Source of the DNA: Arabidopsis thaliana
Lineage: Eukaryota; Streptophyta; Magnoliopsida; Brassicales; Brassicaceae
Assembly: GCF_000001735.4 (NCBI RefSeq)
Contig: NC_003075.7
Span: 16,989,001 to 17,053,000 of the forward strand
Reading direction: 5' to 3'
Length of the DNA stretch: 64,000 nucleotides
How positions within the stretch are numbered: the first letter of the stretch is position 1; the number at the start of each line of letters is the position of its first letter. Below are positions 23,106 through 35,050 of this stretch, piece by piece. Position numbers and translations under genes: made by a program. The notes beneath the pieces were generated by a model that worked only from the letters and a program-made list of their open reading frames with translations, was not told where the DNA came from and made no database searches.

Positions 23106-25192
23106 TCAATGTTCCATGAACTGCGACGAAGGCGGGCTTATTTTCGTCTTCTCCGTACCTGCAAAGATATGAGAGACAGATCTTTGTTAGTGCTTCAAGA
23201 TTGAAACAAATATTGATAATATGTTTGTATGTAAATCATACCATATGCCCCACGAATCTCAACTTCTCTCAGTTCTTGTACAAGGGCACAGCAACAACAC
23301 ATTACATGAGATAGAAAATCGTCAATGAATCCTCCCTGCGAAATCAGAAAACATTAAGCATTCATTCCGACTCTACATTGAGTGGCATAAACATAGCCAT
23401 TTCAATCTCAACCATGATAGTTACTACTGAATTTTTTTGCAGGTGTCTACTTAATCTTTAACCGAAATTTCATTTGTTGTTTATGGTATGCAAATGATAG
23501 AAATTTTCTCGGAAGCATATAGATTTTTGGGATCAAATGGGATTAATGGTAAGGATTCAAGCGAGTGGAAGAGAATGAGAATGTAATACCGTGATGTTCA
23601 GTGTCTTCCGGAGTTTCCTCCTCACGCAACAAGTATAGCAGCAACAAGAAAGTATCAAAGAATACGCCATTAGCTCATTACATGCTTCAGCTGAAGCTGG
23701 GAGAGCGAAAATTAAAAAAAATCCAGTTGACTTATTAGCTTTCACATGTATTACTAAAAGATTGAAAATTAATAAAGTCACGGTATTCAATAATATCCCT
23801 TACAGATGTGCCTGTTGGATGCTGCAGTGGCAATCTTTGCCAAAGTACCACACGGGAAAAAGAATGTCTTGAAGCCTGCGGTTCCATCATTGAATCTTTG
23901 AGAACTTTGCAGATAACAAGGAAGTATAGAATGTGAAACGCTAATCATCTATGTAACAGAGAAAACAAAGTGGAGCCACATTGTAAACAAATAGTGTGGT
24001 CTTACAAAGAGAAGGTTCCGAGCAACAAGCTAGTAAGTCGGTATGCCATTCTTCATGGTGTTGTGCCTGTGATGCTCTTCGTGAAAGCAGATCATGCCCA
24101 GATGAAACATTAGAAGTGGATCTGCATGGAACAATTGTGTAACCGATGTTATAGAACATTGTACCAAATCTTAGCCTTCAAACATGAAAACAGACCTAAA
24201 AGCATTACAGTCACAGCAAAGAATTGAAGATTATACTTTCTTAAACTTGTAAGGAAATTTGGATCTTTAGAACAAACATGAGATTCTAACCTCGAAGCTG
24301 CACGAGTACTGCTTTTCTTGGGAGAATCTTCGTCATACGAATATTCCGTCTTCATGCTTGAGCTACGTTCAGATTTTTTGGAAGCTTTCTTTGTCAGCTC
24401 CTTCTCAGAGTCAGGTTCAACAGCAGCAGCAGCTTGTGTAACACCAATTAAACGCTGAATGACTTCACACTGAGCCACATCATAATGCTCCTGCGACCGC
24501 TGAAGTTCGATCTGCAGTTTCTCGTTTTCTGTTTTGAGAGCTTCACAGAAACGCAAGTTAGGGTATGAGCAAGAGAGAGTCTTCTTCAGTACTGATGCTG
24601 CTTCTCTGGTGGATTCTTGTTTCAAAATAACATCTTGCACATGTCTATCCTCTTCATCCAGAGTGTACTCACGCTGATCACGGTCAATATACTCAAACCT
24701 CTCCTGTATAACAATCAAAATTTCAATATACCATAACATCAAGCAGAGAAACTTGTTAGACCAAAATGCAGGTAAAATTACCCGAATGCGAGCGTTATCG
24801 ACCAAAGTGATGAGAGGTATGATCTTAAGAAAACGATCAATCTCATCCTGATGTTTCCTGAACTGGTAAACAATGTTCCAACCCATAGCCAACAAGTAAA
24901 GATAGCTCCGGTCTCTACAGCTATTGACCAGAAGGTAAGACCTTCTCAAAGCATCCTCAAGCCCTTCGAGAGGCTCTCGAGTCTCAGGATACTTCTTCAT
25001 CTCAGAGATCTTCAGCTGTTCAAGCAAATTCCCAATGAGTTTGAGATGTTGAGCGAATTGACGACAATTCTTCTTATGCATCCAAGCAGTATTCGCAGCT
25101 TTGACTATGAGACCAATCAACTTGACCGCATCTAAACCAGTCAGCTGAGCCACTGACGCAATCTCCCCAAGACCATCCCATGAATGTGACAT
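23106..25192 (-). CDS. MCA1: MCA1 mechanosensitive Ca2+ channel (MID1-complementing)
   Basis: This encodes a plasma-membrane Ca2+-permeable, stretch-responsive protein, recognised as MCA1 (At4g35920). CDS exons (minus): 25192-24782, 24703-24291, 24121-24006, 23875-23804, 23696-23590, 23335-23242 and 23158-23106, giving 421 residues. The single N-terminal membrane segment contains Asp21 (QLTGLDAVKLIGLIV), reported as essential for activity. An EF-hand-like/ARPK region follows (to about 137). A coiled coil (ALKTENEKLQIELQRSQEHYD) and a Ser/Lys-rich linker come next. The Cys-rich PLAC8/DUF614 domain then has the hallmarks LLACCSEPSLC, FFFPCGTLAKIA, LSCCCYTCCVRRKLR and HVMCCCCALVQELREVE. Exon 5 has two possible acceptors six bases apart. 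The outer one gives 421 aa and the inner one 419 aa, lacking two residues. Confidence 0.94.
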
Positions 25193-26976
25193 TATCTTCT
25201 TCTACTCAAAGTTCCTGGTCGATAGAAACCGAATCATCATTATGCACAGGAAACATAACTTGAAGATCCAAAAACATGGAATTATCGAGATTGTTGGAAA
25301 TTTTACCTTCGCTGAGCTGATATTAATGGAAATTGACGGAATCAGAGAGTTGGATCCAAAGTTCTACAAGGACGGCATTGTTGATAGAGATCGAGTAGGA
25401 GTTCAGTTCCTGGCGATATATCAGAGGTAACCACCGAGAGATTCAGATATTCCGGTTGAGAAATCGCATTATATTGAGGGAGTGAAGCGAGAATTGACTA
25501 AAAGAGGGAGCAGTTTCTTCGACTGCGACAACAAAAGCAACAAAGAGAAAAAGAGAGTCCATAAGATACCAATCAAAGAGATTCTCCAGGTCTATAGGCT
25601 TTCTACGTCAAAGATCTTCAACACCAATAAAGCAAACAAATTTTTTTTAAGAAAATCCCTAAAGATGATTTGTCTTTGAAAGACTTGAAGCTGACGAAAG
25701 CGAAAGAGTAAAATTCAAAGACCAGAAAGTAAAAGTAGCACAAATATGAACAGTTTCAACCTCCGACGATTTGAACAATTCGCCGGCGACAAACTCCTCC
25801 GCCGAGAGTCAAGTCAAGTGGAAGAAAAAAGACATTGAAAATCACAGAAAACTTTTAAGTAAATTAAAAAAATGGAGAGAGAGAGAGGAAACAATATTGG
25901 AATGCTCACATGATGGCAATGAAGAAGACAACCGATATACTTTTTCTCTTCACGGATTTCTATATACTATAACAAAATTACCCAAAAAAAAAATGGAAAA
26001 TGCTTGAAGAAGAAGAAGAACACTACTCAAGTCTAGGAATTACAGAGATACGTTTCCAGGAAAATGCAAAACCACCTGGAGATTTCTTCAAAATATGAGC
26101 AGAGAAGAAGATTCTATGCAACTGTGAAGGGAGAGTTAAATCCAGAGGCAGAGATGAGAAGACGGTTTGTTTTTGTCGATTTATGTATTTCTCTCATTAG
26201 CTTTCTTTCTCCCACACCTTCTTCACTTGCCACTCGTCGGAGCTCAAGAGCCCCCCCATCCTGCTTTTTTCTCCATGTATTTTTACCCATAGGCCCAGCA
26301 AAACTCTCTCTAATTACCAATGTGCCCCTGGTGACTTTTCTGTTTTTATTTATTAACCATAAAGTTTCATAAATTCTAGCTACAAGTAGTTAATGTAGTT
26401 TGTTACACGTTGATGGGTATACGTGACATTGCTAAATAAATAACCTTTGTGTAGGACTAATGATACCTTAATAATATATTGGAGTTTGAGATTATAAAAA
26501 GCCGTTGAGATTATCACTTTCCTGTTAAGTATTGTCTTACAAAAATTTTAAAAATGTGACTTTGTTGTCTTTTTATTGGTTGTCGGCATAAAATGACTTC
26601 GTTTGAAACGAATAATGTAATTTTTTCGTCGTAATATAAGGCGCAACGACGTCAAATATTGATATTTGTTTTAAGTTGTATATGTATATATGAACAATTC
26701 CAATGGCTAAAATCTAAAGTTTATGTATATCCGTGTGACCACTGAGAATTTTGAAACTCCTGATCGGGAAAACTTGCAGGTGGCGTATTGGCGTTCGTAA
26801 TGTTGAGAGTAAAGCTAACTTAGCTTGATAGGTCATATACTTGTTATTAGACTATAATTGTGATTCCATGTTAATGTAAGACGGATTATGAAGAAAGCAT
26901 AGTATGGAAATGTTGCATGTTTAAAATAATTAAACAGAGAAACATAATGGGATAAAAAAAAATGAGATGTGATCGC

Positions 26977-27097
26977 TTGAAATTGATTTGTCTTTGAATT
27001 GCAGTAACTATAATGATAATGGTTAAAGAAATAAAGCGTCACAAATTCACCTTTAGGCCCTTTTTCGGTTGAAATTGATTTGTCTTTGAATTGCAGT
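26977..27097. repeat. Pair of 29-bp direct repeats, 92 bp apart
   Basis: The same 29-base sequence, beginning TTGAAATTGATTTG and ending GAATTGCAGT, occurs at 26977-27005 and 27069-27097. It is an exact local duplication in intergenic DNA. The TTGCAG end resembles a 3' splice site, but no exon is evident. Confidence 0.7.
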
Positions 27098-29979
27098 TAT
27101 GGTGTAATTATGCTCTTTTTTGTTCAATATACATATGCTTTAGTTTAATTAGTTTCACACCCATATTATTCTTGCTGCACGTGGATTACCATGATTGTTT
27201 TTCTATACAGCTGGCGAAACGGACGGTAAACTAATAGTGTTCTTTCATAAGTATGAGACCAAAAGATAACAATACAAACAAACAAAGAAACCCTCAAAAA
27301 TATAATTTATCTTTACATATCTTGGTTGACAAAAAAAAAACAAAAAATTAAGATATGAAAAATGCACAAAACTTAATAGTATTACTATTTTTCTATACAT
27401 TTCAAGCGATAAGTTTTACTAATTCTTAAAATTTTGTTTTATGATTATCCAGATTACAACTTAGAAGGGTTTTGGCAAGTCTCCATACATATGCATACGT
27501 GGGAAGGGTAGACATTGGTAGTGGTGGTGGTGGTCCTGGTGGACTATGACTACTACGCCCTCTATCTTTTCGAGAGTGCCTATATACCATGCGTTTTACT
27601 CTATATATGTAACCATTTCTTTTTTCCAAAAGTATATTACTGATTTTAACATTTAAATACTAGTTTTTATAAAGTGTTTTATACTGTTATAGTTGCTCCA
27701 TGACGGAAATGATCAAAATGTTTACTTATATAAACCTTGTAAATGTCCATTCGATTCTTCTTTTAAAACAACTCACACATTACACACACAAAACTGCAAA
27801 TTAAACTCCGATGCTAATCAAGTCCAAACAATAACATAACCTTTTTTTTGTATGTACTCTAGTAGTTTGTATTAATATTTGTTGCTTTATATGGATTAGT
27901 GAATTGTATACGATATAAATCAATAACATAACAAAAAGTATCAGGAATACATTACACTAAAGTTGATGTCAACTACCCATTTGCACTATAGATCGTTTGT
28001 CTAGTGCTGTAATGTATTTTAAAAGAGCAAGTAGATCACATCAAATTTGTTCTTTAAACGTAGTGGGAATGTATCATATACACGCCTATAAACGGTTTTG
28101 GTATATATGAGTGTGTTTTACTATGCAACAAACAAACTAAGTTAACCTAATTTTTGTAAGCAAAATTTCAAACGAACTAACACAACATGATCTATGTAAC
28201 ATGTCATAATTGTAAAAGTAAGAGAGGAGACGTCTTATTATTGGAGGTAAAGAAGATAGACAAACTGTTGTTTTAGTCGTTAGGTGAATTGTCTCCATGT
28301 GATTTAGTTGGGAATAATCGTGCTTCTTACTTTATGTTAAAAAATATGTCTCGAAATGTCCTTATCTGTAACAATAAATGGGACAGCTAAATTTTCCATA
28401 CACATTTAAAAAACAAAATATCACTACTAAAACCTAAGTATTTATACAGTACTTTTAACTAATTTTTGTTTGGGGTTATCGAATGTCTAACACTTTGTCG
28501 GAATCACATCTAAAAAAAAATAGTTTAACGAAGAAAGTACTTCTCAGAATCTGCATTGCTTCTGAGCACATAAAATAAATAACTAAACTATAAGCATCAA
28601 CACACTTTGTACCTATCTTTTTCATTTTTCAATGCTTTTACCAATACCGTTTATTTTTCCCTTTCTCAGTTAGTTTCCAATACAAATTAAGTTAAACCTA
28701 GACTAATATACAAATTATATGTGTCGATCAACATTACTATTGTTTATAATTTGATAAAACGACTGTATATTATTACAATCATATATTCATATGCATTTAC
28801 AAACACTTATTATATACTAAATACAATATAACTTCATAAAATAAATAAAAAGTTATGTGCTAATCAACTAACCTGTAACATATACTAATAATAGCTTTAA
28901 ATAAACACATTTAATATATGCTAAAATACGAATAAATTATACCCAATAGTAATTATTTCTGTAATTTAATAGCAGCTATTAAGTTCCAGTTTTTTTAAAA
29001 AAAATTTAAATCCAAAATTGTTTAAGGTTGTGTTTGCACAAATGGATTGTTACTTTAAAACTTTAAACAAGAACATAAACCCATCATTATACAAATGGGC
29101 TGAACTAATTGATTAGTAAGCCCATTCTATTTCTCACGTAACTCAGTTATTGCGTTATTGGCCCAAACCGAAATGGACTTTTCATAGACAACTGGTACTC
29201 TCGTCGTCTAGCTGTGCAATTAAAGATACCAGACCAAAATACCCTTCACGTGATACAAACAACGAGAAAAGGAAATTAATACCAACACGAGAAAAAATGG
29301 AAATTCAGATTTCGTTTTGTGATATATCGAAAAGCTTTTAGTTATATAGTTTCCAAAATTTTGAATCTATTCACTCAATTAATAATCCAGTACGTTATTA
29401 ATATCCTATAGAGATTAAAAAAAAAACTCACAAGAAAAGCCACTCTCGTAATTAATAAGGCGTGATTTAGGTTAATAGTGTCCTTTTCTAACATTCAATT
29501 TAATCATGCTAAGTACCCCAACATTGGACCCGCACTTCATAGCTCATACTGGAAATTCCTAATTACCCTTCATTCCCAAAGCGTAAAAGCCCACAAGGAT
29601 AAGGATACAAACGTCATTACACGAAATGATTAAAGAATAAAGTAAAAAAGAAAAGTCGTACTACTACTTAAACCATCTTTTAAAATAAAATAAAAATCTA
29701 AAAGTAAGAGGTCGAATCTATCTGAACGCGCAATCTCCGCCGTCAAATTTGGTAGAGCTAGTGAAAAGTGGTCCCACGTCTCCGATAATCTATGCTTAAC
29801 CAATCGTAACGTACCACGTATAGCGATTACTTTGGTAATTGTAGCGTTTAGTGAAATCGTTTTGGCGGGCGTAATTAATAAATTCAAAATCAGAGCCCAA
29901 ATTAAAAACAAATCAAAACCCTAGCGCCTCTTTTTTTGTTCCATTTCTCTCTCTCTCACTCCCTCTTTGCTCAAATCGA

Positions 29980-30417
29980 TTCTCCCTCGCTTATCGCCAT
30001 TTCTCCCTCGCTTATCGCCATTTCTCCCTCCATTTTCGCTCTCTCGATATCGAGCTTCCTCTTTCCGCCTATCGAATCTCTAATCTGAAGCTGTCTTTCT
30101 CGATCTGGATGTTTATCGAAGAAGGAGGTCTCTGTTAATTTAGGTAATAATCATTCTCCGTGACTTTTTTTTCCTTTTCGATTTCTAGGGTTTAAATTTG
30201 CTCGAGATTCTCCAACTTCTTTGATTTGATAGTTTATTCAAGTGTAATCGATTGAATGATTTGGCTGAGGTTTAACTTTTCAATTTCGTTATCCATCAGT
30301 TAATCGTTTTTTACCCAGCTAGAGCAAAGTCTGAAGAATCTGGACTTTTCGATATCTAATTTATCATAATTTATTGATTCAATTCTGGATTGATGATTTT
30401 CATACTGCTTTCACTAG
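29980..30417 (+). other. FBS4 5' UTR: tandem 21-bp repeat and leader intron
   Basis: The leader holds two exact tandem copies of a 21-base unit (29980-30000 and 30001-30021, beginning TTCTCCCTCGC) plus a partial third copy. Next comes a probable GT-AG intron at 30144-30417, with donor TAG/GTAATA and acceptor TTTCACTAG. Leader introns of this size often raise expression in Arabidopsis. Confidence 0.6.
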
Positions 30418-30481
30418 GTGTATAGGGAAATTAATCTATTGGGAAGTGTTGTAGTAGCTGTTAGGAGGATAAAGAAGGCAT

Positions 30482-31744
30482 ATGGGGAAGGTATCTCCAA
30501 AGGATTTGGATTCAAAAACCTCGGTGAGGAAAAAGAAGTTGAAAAGTTCAAGTAACAAGTATTTAAAGCCAGGGGCTTTGGTTCAGCTTTGTTACAGCAA
30601 AGCATCGGCTGCTAAGTCATGTAATGAATTAGGGAAGAAACGAGTACCTGTGTTTGATACTAAGTCCTGCAATGATTTGGGGAAGAAACGAGTACCTGTA
30701 TTTGATATTAAGCATGCGAGGAACAATAAAATGGCAGTGGAACAGTTGAATTCTCCAAAAAGCCCTCTTATGTTGTCCCCTGTCAACGTTGTTAAGCGGA
30801 GTACTCTGGTGAGGCCAATGAAGTTTGATGATCTGCAGGTGGAGAGTAATAATACTTGTAAGAAAAGCCCTTTAATGTTATCCCCAATGGGTATTGTTAT
30901 GCAAAACACTCTGTTGAGGACACCAAAAACTCCCCAAGCTGATCCTTGCGTTTCAGAATCACAGCTTGAGTCTCTTCCCATGGATTTACTGGTAAGTTTT
31001 TCGTTTACATTTAAGTTAATAGGTTCTTTTTGGTAGTCATCTGAATGTATGAAGTTAGTTCTTATAAAGATCACACTTTCTGTAACTTCCAGGTTAAAAT
31101 AGTTTGTCATCTGCACCATGACCAGCTGAAGGCTGTTTTCCATGTTTCTCAAAGAATAAGAATGGCCGTATGTTCTTCTTTCCCCTGTTTAAGTTTGCAT
31201 CCATAAAAGCTCAATTTTTTGCAGTTTTACTTGATGTGTATTAATCTGTTTTGACTTTTCTTTGAAACAGACCATACTTGCAAGACAATATCATTTCAAT
31301 TATACAACACCAGACCGCTCAAGACAGGAAATGTTGAGGGTCATGACCCCAGTTCCAATAAATCGTTGGCCATTTCGTAGGTACATGTTTTACTTCAACT
31401 TTTACCCTTTTGAAAAGAGCATCAAACAACTCGTTTGGCTCATAACAAAACCTTCTTTGATCTAAATTAGCAGAGGAGATGGAAACCCAACAATGGTGTC
31501 AAGCCCACATACCCCCAAAGCACCAAAACATGCTCCTAGACCACCCTCTCGAACCAAACTCGCGGAGATGAAGCAAATCACTGCTGTTCTTTTCCAAGAC
31601 CAGACACCATTTCCTTCAAGATGCATCGTTCCTTCTGTTCTCCAGAGGCCGACTTTGTTCAAACCAATGGCTCCAAAGCACCCTCGAGTGCTCTTCTATG
31701 AGGATGAACTATGTCAAGCTGTTGCTCAAAACAACCTCACCTGA
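30482..31744 (+). CDS. FBS4: F-box protein, F-BOX STRESS INDUCED 4-like
   Basis: This encodes a 321-residue F-box protein (recognised as At4g35930, FBS4) and a presumed substrate adaptor of an SCF ubiquitin ligase. Exons: 30482-30991, 31093-31167, 31271-31380 and 31474-31744, all GT-AG. The N-terminal half is basic and carries a 15-residue near-perfect repeat (KSCNELGKKRVPVFD, then KSCNDLGKKRVPVFD) and two SPLMLSP motifs. The F-box spans about residues 158-205 (LESLPMDLLVKIVCHLHHDQL, AVFHVSQRIRMATILARQ). The C-terminus has conserved WPFRRGDG, TPKAPKHAPRPPSRTK and HPRVLFYEDELC stretches seen across the FBS family. No Kelch or LRR domain is present. FBS proteins have been reported to bind 14-3-3 proteins. 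Confidence 0.9.
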
Positions 31745-32671
31745 TTACACTTAGCTGCAGTCATATCGGTTTCCTCTCTCTGTTGATAGTAGGTTTTGTC
31801 TTCATTGCATAATTGATCATTGCTCTTGATGATCATCATTACCTATAGTAAGAAGCATGCAAGTTTTGTAGCAGTGCTAGTTCAGGGTTTTAGGTTTACA
31901 TGGGAATCTCCTAGTATCATTTAAGGGGTTTTCAAGTTTTTACTCTCTTGAGTTTGTCATAATAAGCGTCTTTGATTTGGTCAGTTGAGTCTTGTGTATA
32001 TTTTCTGCATATCTTATCTGGATCAGTTGCTTTTTTTTTTTTAATATAATTTGATTGCTTATCCTTGCTTTCATCTTATTGGTTATTGAGTTCTCCAATT
32101 TATCGTACCGCGATTCAAACCGTACTTAAATGTTAAACCGGATATTATTAAATCGATTGAACTGAATAAGATTCGGTTCAAGTTTGGTTATATTTTTCTT
32201 AAGGCCTCTGATTTAGTTGGGCCTATTTACGATCTTACAAGCCCAAACTTATTGCCGAAGATCCATTATTGAAAAGTCTCGACGCGTGTAAGCTTACTAT
32301 ATCCCTGTTGCCAAACAAGGCTTTTGTCCCTTGTAGGGCCAATCCTTTATTTGGCTATAAATAAAGGATGTATGTCTTCTAAACAAACACTTTTTCTAAT
32401 CGGAGAGCTTCGAAGGGTTCTGAGATCTCGCGGCTCCTTCGATCTTCTCCGCTCAACTATTACCTCCGATCGTTGGCTTATGTCTACTGTAACCTCTTAG
32501 ATTTGATTTTGGCGCGTTATTAGAAACCCCTAACATCTTTAAACTCACTCGAGGTCTCTCGTGATCGATCTAGGGTTTCGCGAGATCTGAGATTTCATAT
32601 TTTCCGATTCACCTTCGCAATCCAATTTTTTTTGTTGCTTGGATTTTGTTTGTGTGTAATCGTGTGGTAAG
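31745..32671. other. Intergenic: FBS4 3' UTR and promoter of the Lys-rich gene
   Basis: A T-rich 3' UTR runs to about 32100. A GGGCC motif (32336-32340) and a TATA box inside a hairpin (32342-32369) lie upstream of the next start codon at 32672. A CT/GA-rich leader follows. Confidence 0.55.
32342..32369 (+). promoter_or_regulatory. TATA box embedded in an 11-bp perfect inverted repeat
   Basis: ATCCTTTATTT (32342-32352) and its exact complement AAATAAAGGAT (32359-32369) flank six bases (GGCTAT). The core promoter TATAAATAAAG lies across the loop and right arm. It sits about 300 bp upstream of the start codon at 32672, a plausible TATA position for this gene. Confidence 0.5.
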
Positions 32672-34593
32672 ATGTCTCGGTGTTTTCCGTTCCCGCCACC
32701 TGGTTATGTACTAAACGGAATCCGCGATGAGGCTGTGATCGTATCATCGATCAAGGTTTGTTTGAGCATTTAAATCTCGGTTTTGGGTTTCGGGTTCATG
32801 AGATTTCGAATGCTCAGCTTCCTTGTGTTTCCAGTTTCTGGTATCATCTGTGTTCTAAGGTTTACTAAAAATTGTTGGCTTGAAAGATGGGGGATAGAGA
32901 ATGTTGCGAGATTTTAATTGAAAAAGATGATCTTAAGTTGTACTTAAGTAAACAAAAAGCACGCATTCGAATCAATGTCTCAATATTAATCGTTCGCTTA
33001 AGGTGGCAATTTTAATCAAAAAGATGCGAGTCAAGCACATTCATTGTCTACTCTAATCAAAATGTGTAATTTGACTAAATGTGCGAACACCACTTGTTTG
33101 GAGTTTAAGGGCTGGTCTATCTGAGGGCTTGTTTCTGTTTTTTTGTATTGAATTTGGCAAGTTCTGTGAACTAATTGATGTTGATTGCTTGTGTAAATTC
33201 AGGGGGTGGAGGAGAAAGCTAAGAAAGAACAAAGGAGGAAGGATAGAAGAAGTGATAAGAAGGATAAAAAAGATAAGAAGGAGAGGAAGGAGAAGAAGGA
33301 GAAGAAGGAGAAAAAGAGGAAGGAGAGGGAAGGAAAGGAAGTTGGAAGCGAAAAGCGCAGTCATAAGAGACGGCGTAAAGAAGACGGTGCTAAAGTTGAT
33401 CTTTTTCACAAACTAAAAGAAAGTGAAGTCAATTGTTTGGAGAAGAGCAGCCTTACTGTAGAACGTGAGCTGCTTCAGTCGACGTCCCAAAACTCTTGTG
33501 ATAGCACTCTTAACAGCAATGAGATGTTACCGAAGCAGAAGGAGGTCCAGCAGCCTCTCGATGGTAGACATAACAACAACAACAACGAGAAGCGTGTGGA
33601 GAAGCAGCAGCCTCTCGATGGTAGACATAACAACAACAACGAGAAGCGTGTGGAGAAGCAGCAGCCTCTCGATGGTAGACATAACAACAACAACGAGAAG
33701 CGGATTGAGAAGCAGCAGCCTCTCAATGGTAGACATAACAACAACAACGAAAAGCTGATGGAGAAGCAGCAGCCTCTCAATGGTAGACATAACAACAACA
33801 ACGAGAAGCGGATTGAGAAGCAGCAGCCTCTCAATGGTAGACATAACAACAAGGAGAAGCAGAAAGAGAAACAGCAGCCTCTCGATGTTAGACATAACAA
33901 CAACGACTCTGGTGAGTTTGTTTGTGTTTCTTCCTTCCCCGGGGAAGGATCTTGTATTCTTGTTGGGTCTAATTACCTTATCAGGACATTGATGACATTC
34001 TTTCTTCAAATTGTTGATATGAATTTGAAGAAAGCATCATTCGGATTCGATTGCCTATTCGAAGGCAGAAAGATCCCGAGGTGATGATGACCAATAAGGA
34101 TCAAGAAAAACCAGGTCCTTCTCGGGGAATAAAGTTAGACTCGTCCCAACTTCCTACTAGAGAGCCGGTTAATCAACATCCTTGTTCCACTTCTGCAGCA
34201 GAACATGCTTCGAAGCCACGAGAAGAGAAAAGGAAAGATCCCATTTTTAGAGGGAAACACGGTAAAGAGAAGATATCCTCATCCTCTACTCGAGAAACTT
34301 ATCAACCTCCTAAAAGCCTATGCAATTGCCCTCCATCCATGGTGTTGCAATTCTTGGACGTAGTTGAGAATTGGGTCCCTAACACGATCGAGAGAAGAGT
34401 AGACCTCATTAACTCTGAAGATGAAGAATGTTGGTGGTCCATGAAGAAGCCGCCAAGTAGCACCACAGAAATATGCAAACAACTTAATAGAGAGAATGAG
34501 ATCAAGCAAGTAGGCAATACAATGGGGTGGCCATGTGCTCGCCTTTTACCAGAAGCTGATGTCTACGCCTTACCTTACACAGTCCCGTTCTGA
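32672..34593 (+). CDS. Lys-rich unknown protein with 18-residue tandem repeats
   Basis: I recall this as the uncharacterised locus At4g35940 and know no function for it. Exons: 32672-32755, 33203-33911 and 34031-34593, giving 451 residues. The first two junctions are GT-AG with good context. The last acceptor (TTTGAAG at 34030) is weaker but is the one that keeps frame. The N-terminus (MSRCFPFPPPGY) is conserved-looking. A very Lys/Glu-rich block (about 30-80) resembles nuclear, charged disordered proteins. Seven tandem copies of QQPLDGRHNNNNEKRVEK-like units follow. The C-terminal third has a compact motif set (CNCPPSMVLQFLDVVENWVP, DEECWWSMKK) likely to be the folded part. Possibly nuclear. 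Confidence 0.75.
33548..33907 (+). repeat. 54-bp coding minisatellite (7 units)
   Basis: Units begin at 33548 (57 bp), 33605, 33659, 33713 and 33767 (54 bp each), 33821 (51 bp) and 33872 (partial). Every length difference is a multiple of three, so frame is kept. Units encode QQPL(D/N)GRHNNNNEK with variation mainly at D/N, Asn number and the last three residues. The repeats also make long spurious antisense frames. Confidence 0.9.
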
Positions 34594-35050
34594 TAACATC
34601 AAAGAGCAGGAAGTTTTTAACAAGGAATCTGGTCGAGACATCCATGTTCTGGACCAGACAGTTTTTTGGTTTAGCCTTAAAATTCCAAGGTTGTATAAGA
34701 AGAACACACTGTTTGTTATTCTTTGCGGTTGGTAACCAATATAGTAATATCAGTATTTCGTCTCAATCTCTCTTGTTCTTATAATAATAGAATGAGAAAT
34801 CGAAATGGAATTTTCATGTGAAGTGGATTAGTAACATTATCACAATTGATAAAACATTTGTAAATAACTAGACAAGCTTTCTCGGCTATCAGTTAAAATA
34901 GAAGTTGAATTAACCTCACAATTCGTTTTGTACGGAACTAAGAGATCACAAATGAAAACGGAAAACAACAACAAAAATGAAAAAGCGATACTTTTTTAAA
35001 CCACCCTGTCATCCTCATCTCAAAGAGCTTCTTGACTTCCATGAGTGCTA
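34594..35050. other. Intergenic between convergent Lys-rich gene and ROP gene
   Basis: The stretch is the 3' UTRs of both genes. I see no further gene. Confidence 0.6.

Larger units (their letters stand above)
25193..30481. other. 5.3-kb intergenic region between divergent MCA1 and FBS4
   Basis: MCA1 leader and promoter occupy roughly 25193-26250. FBS4 5' leader with its intron begins near 29930. The rest is very AT-rich with stop codons in all frames and no recognised gene, tRNA or intact element. A 29-base direct repeat is present near 27.0 kb. Confidence 0.55.

Noticed and set aside
25242-26372. Several plus-strand frames upstream of MCA1
   Set aside because: They overlap the MCA1 promoter/leader, are short and of chance-like composition.
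30592-31152. 186-codon antisense frame over FBS4
   Set aside because: It crosses FBS4 exon 1 and the first intron and has no recognisable domain.
33475-34009. Long antisense frames rich in Leu/Cys or Val/Leu over the minisatellite gene
   Set aside because: They arise because the 54-bp repeat lacks stops in several frames. They are periodic and lack any start or splice context.
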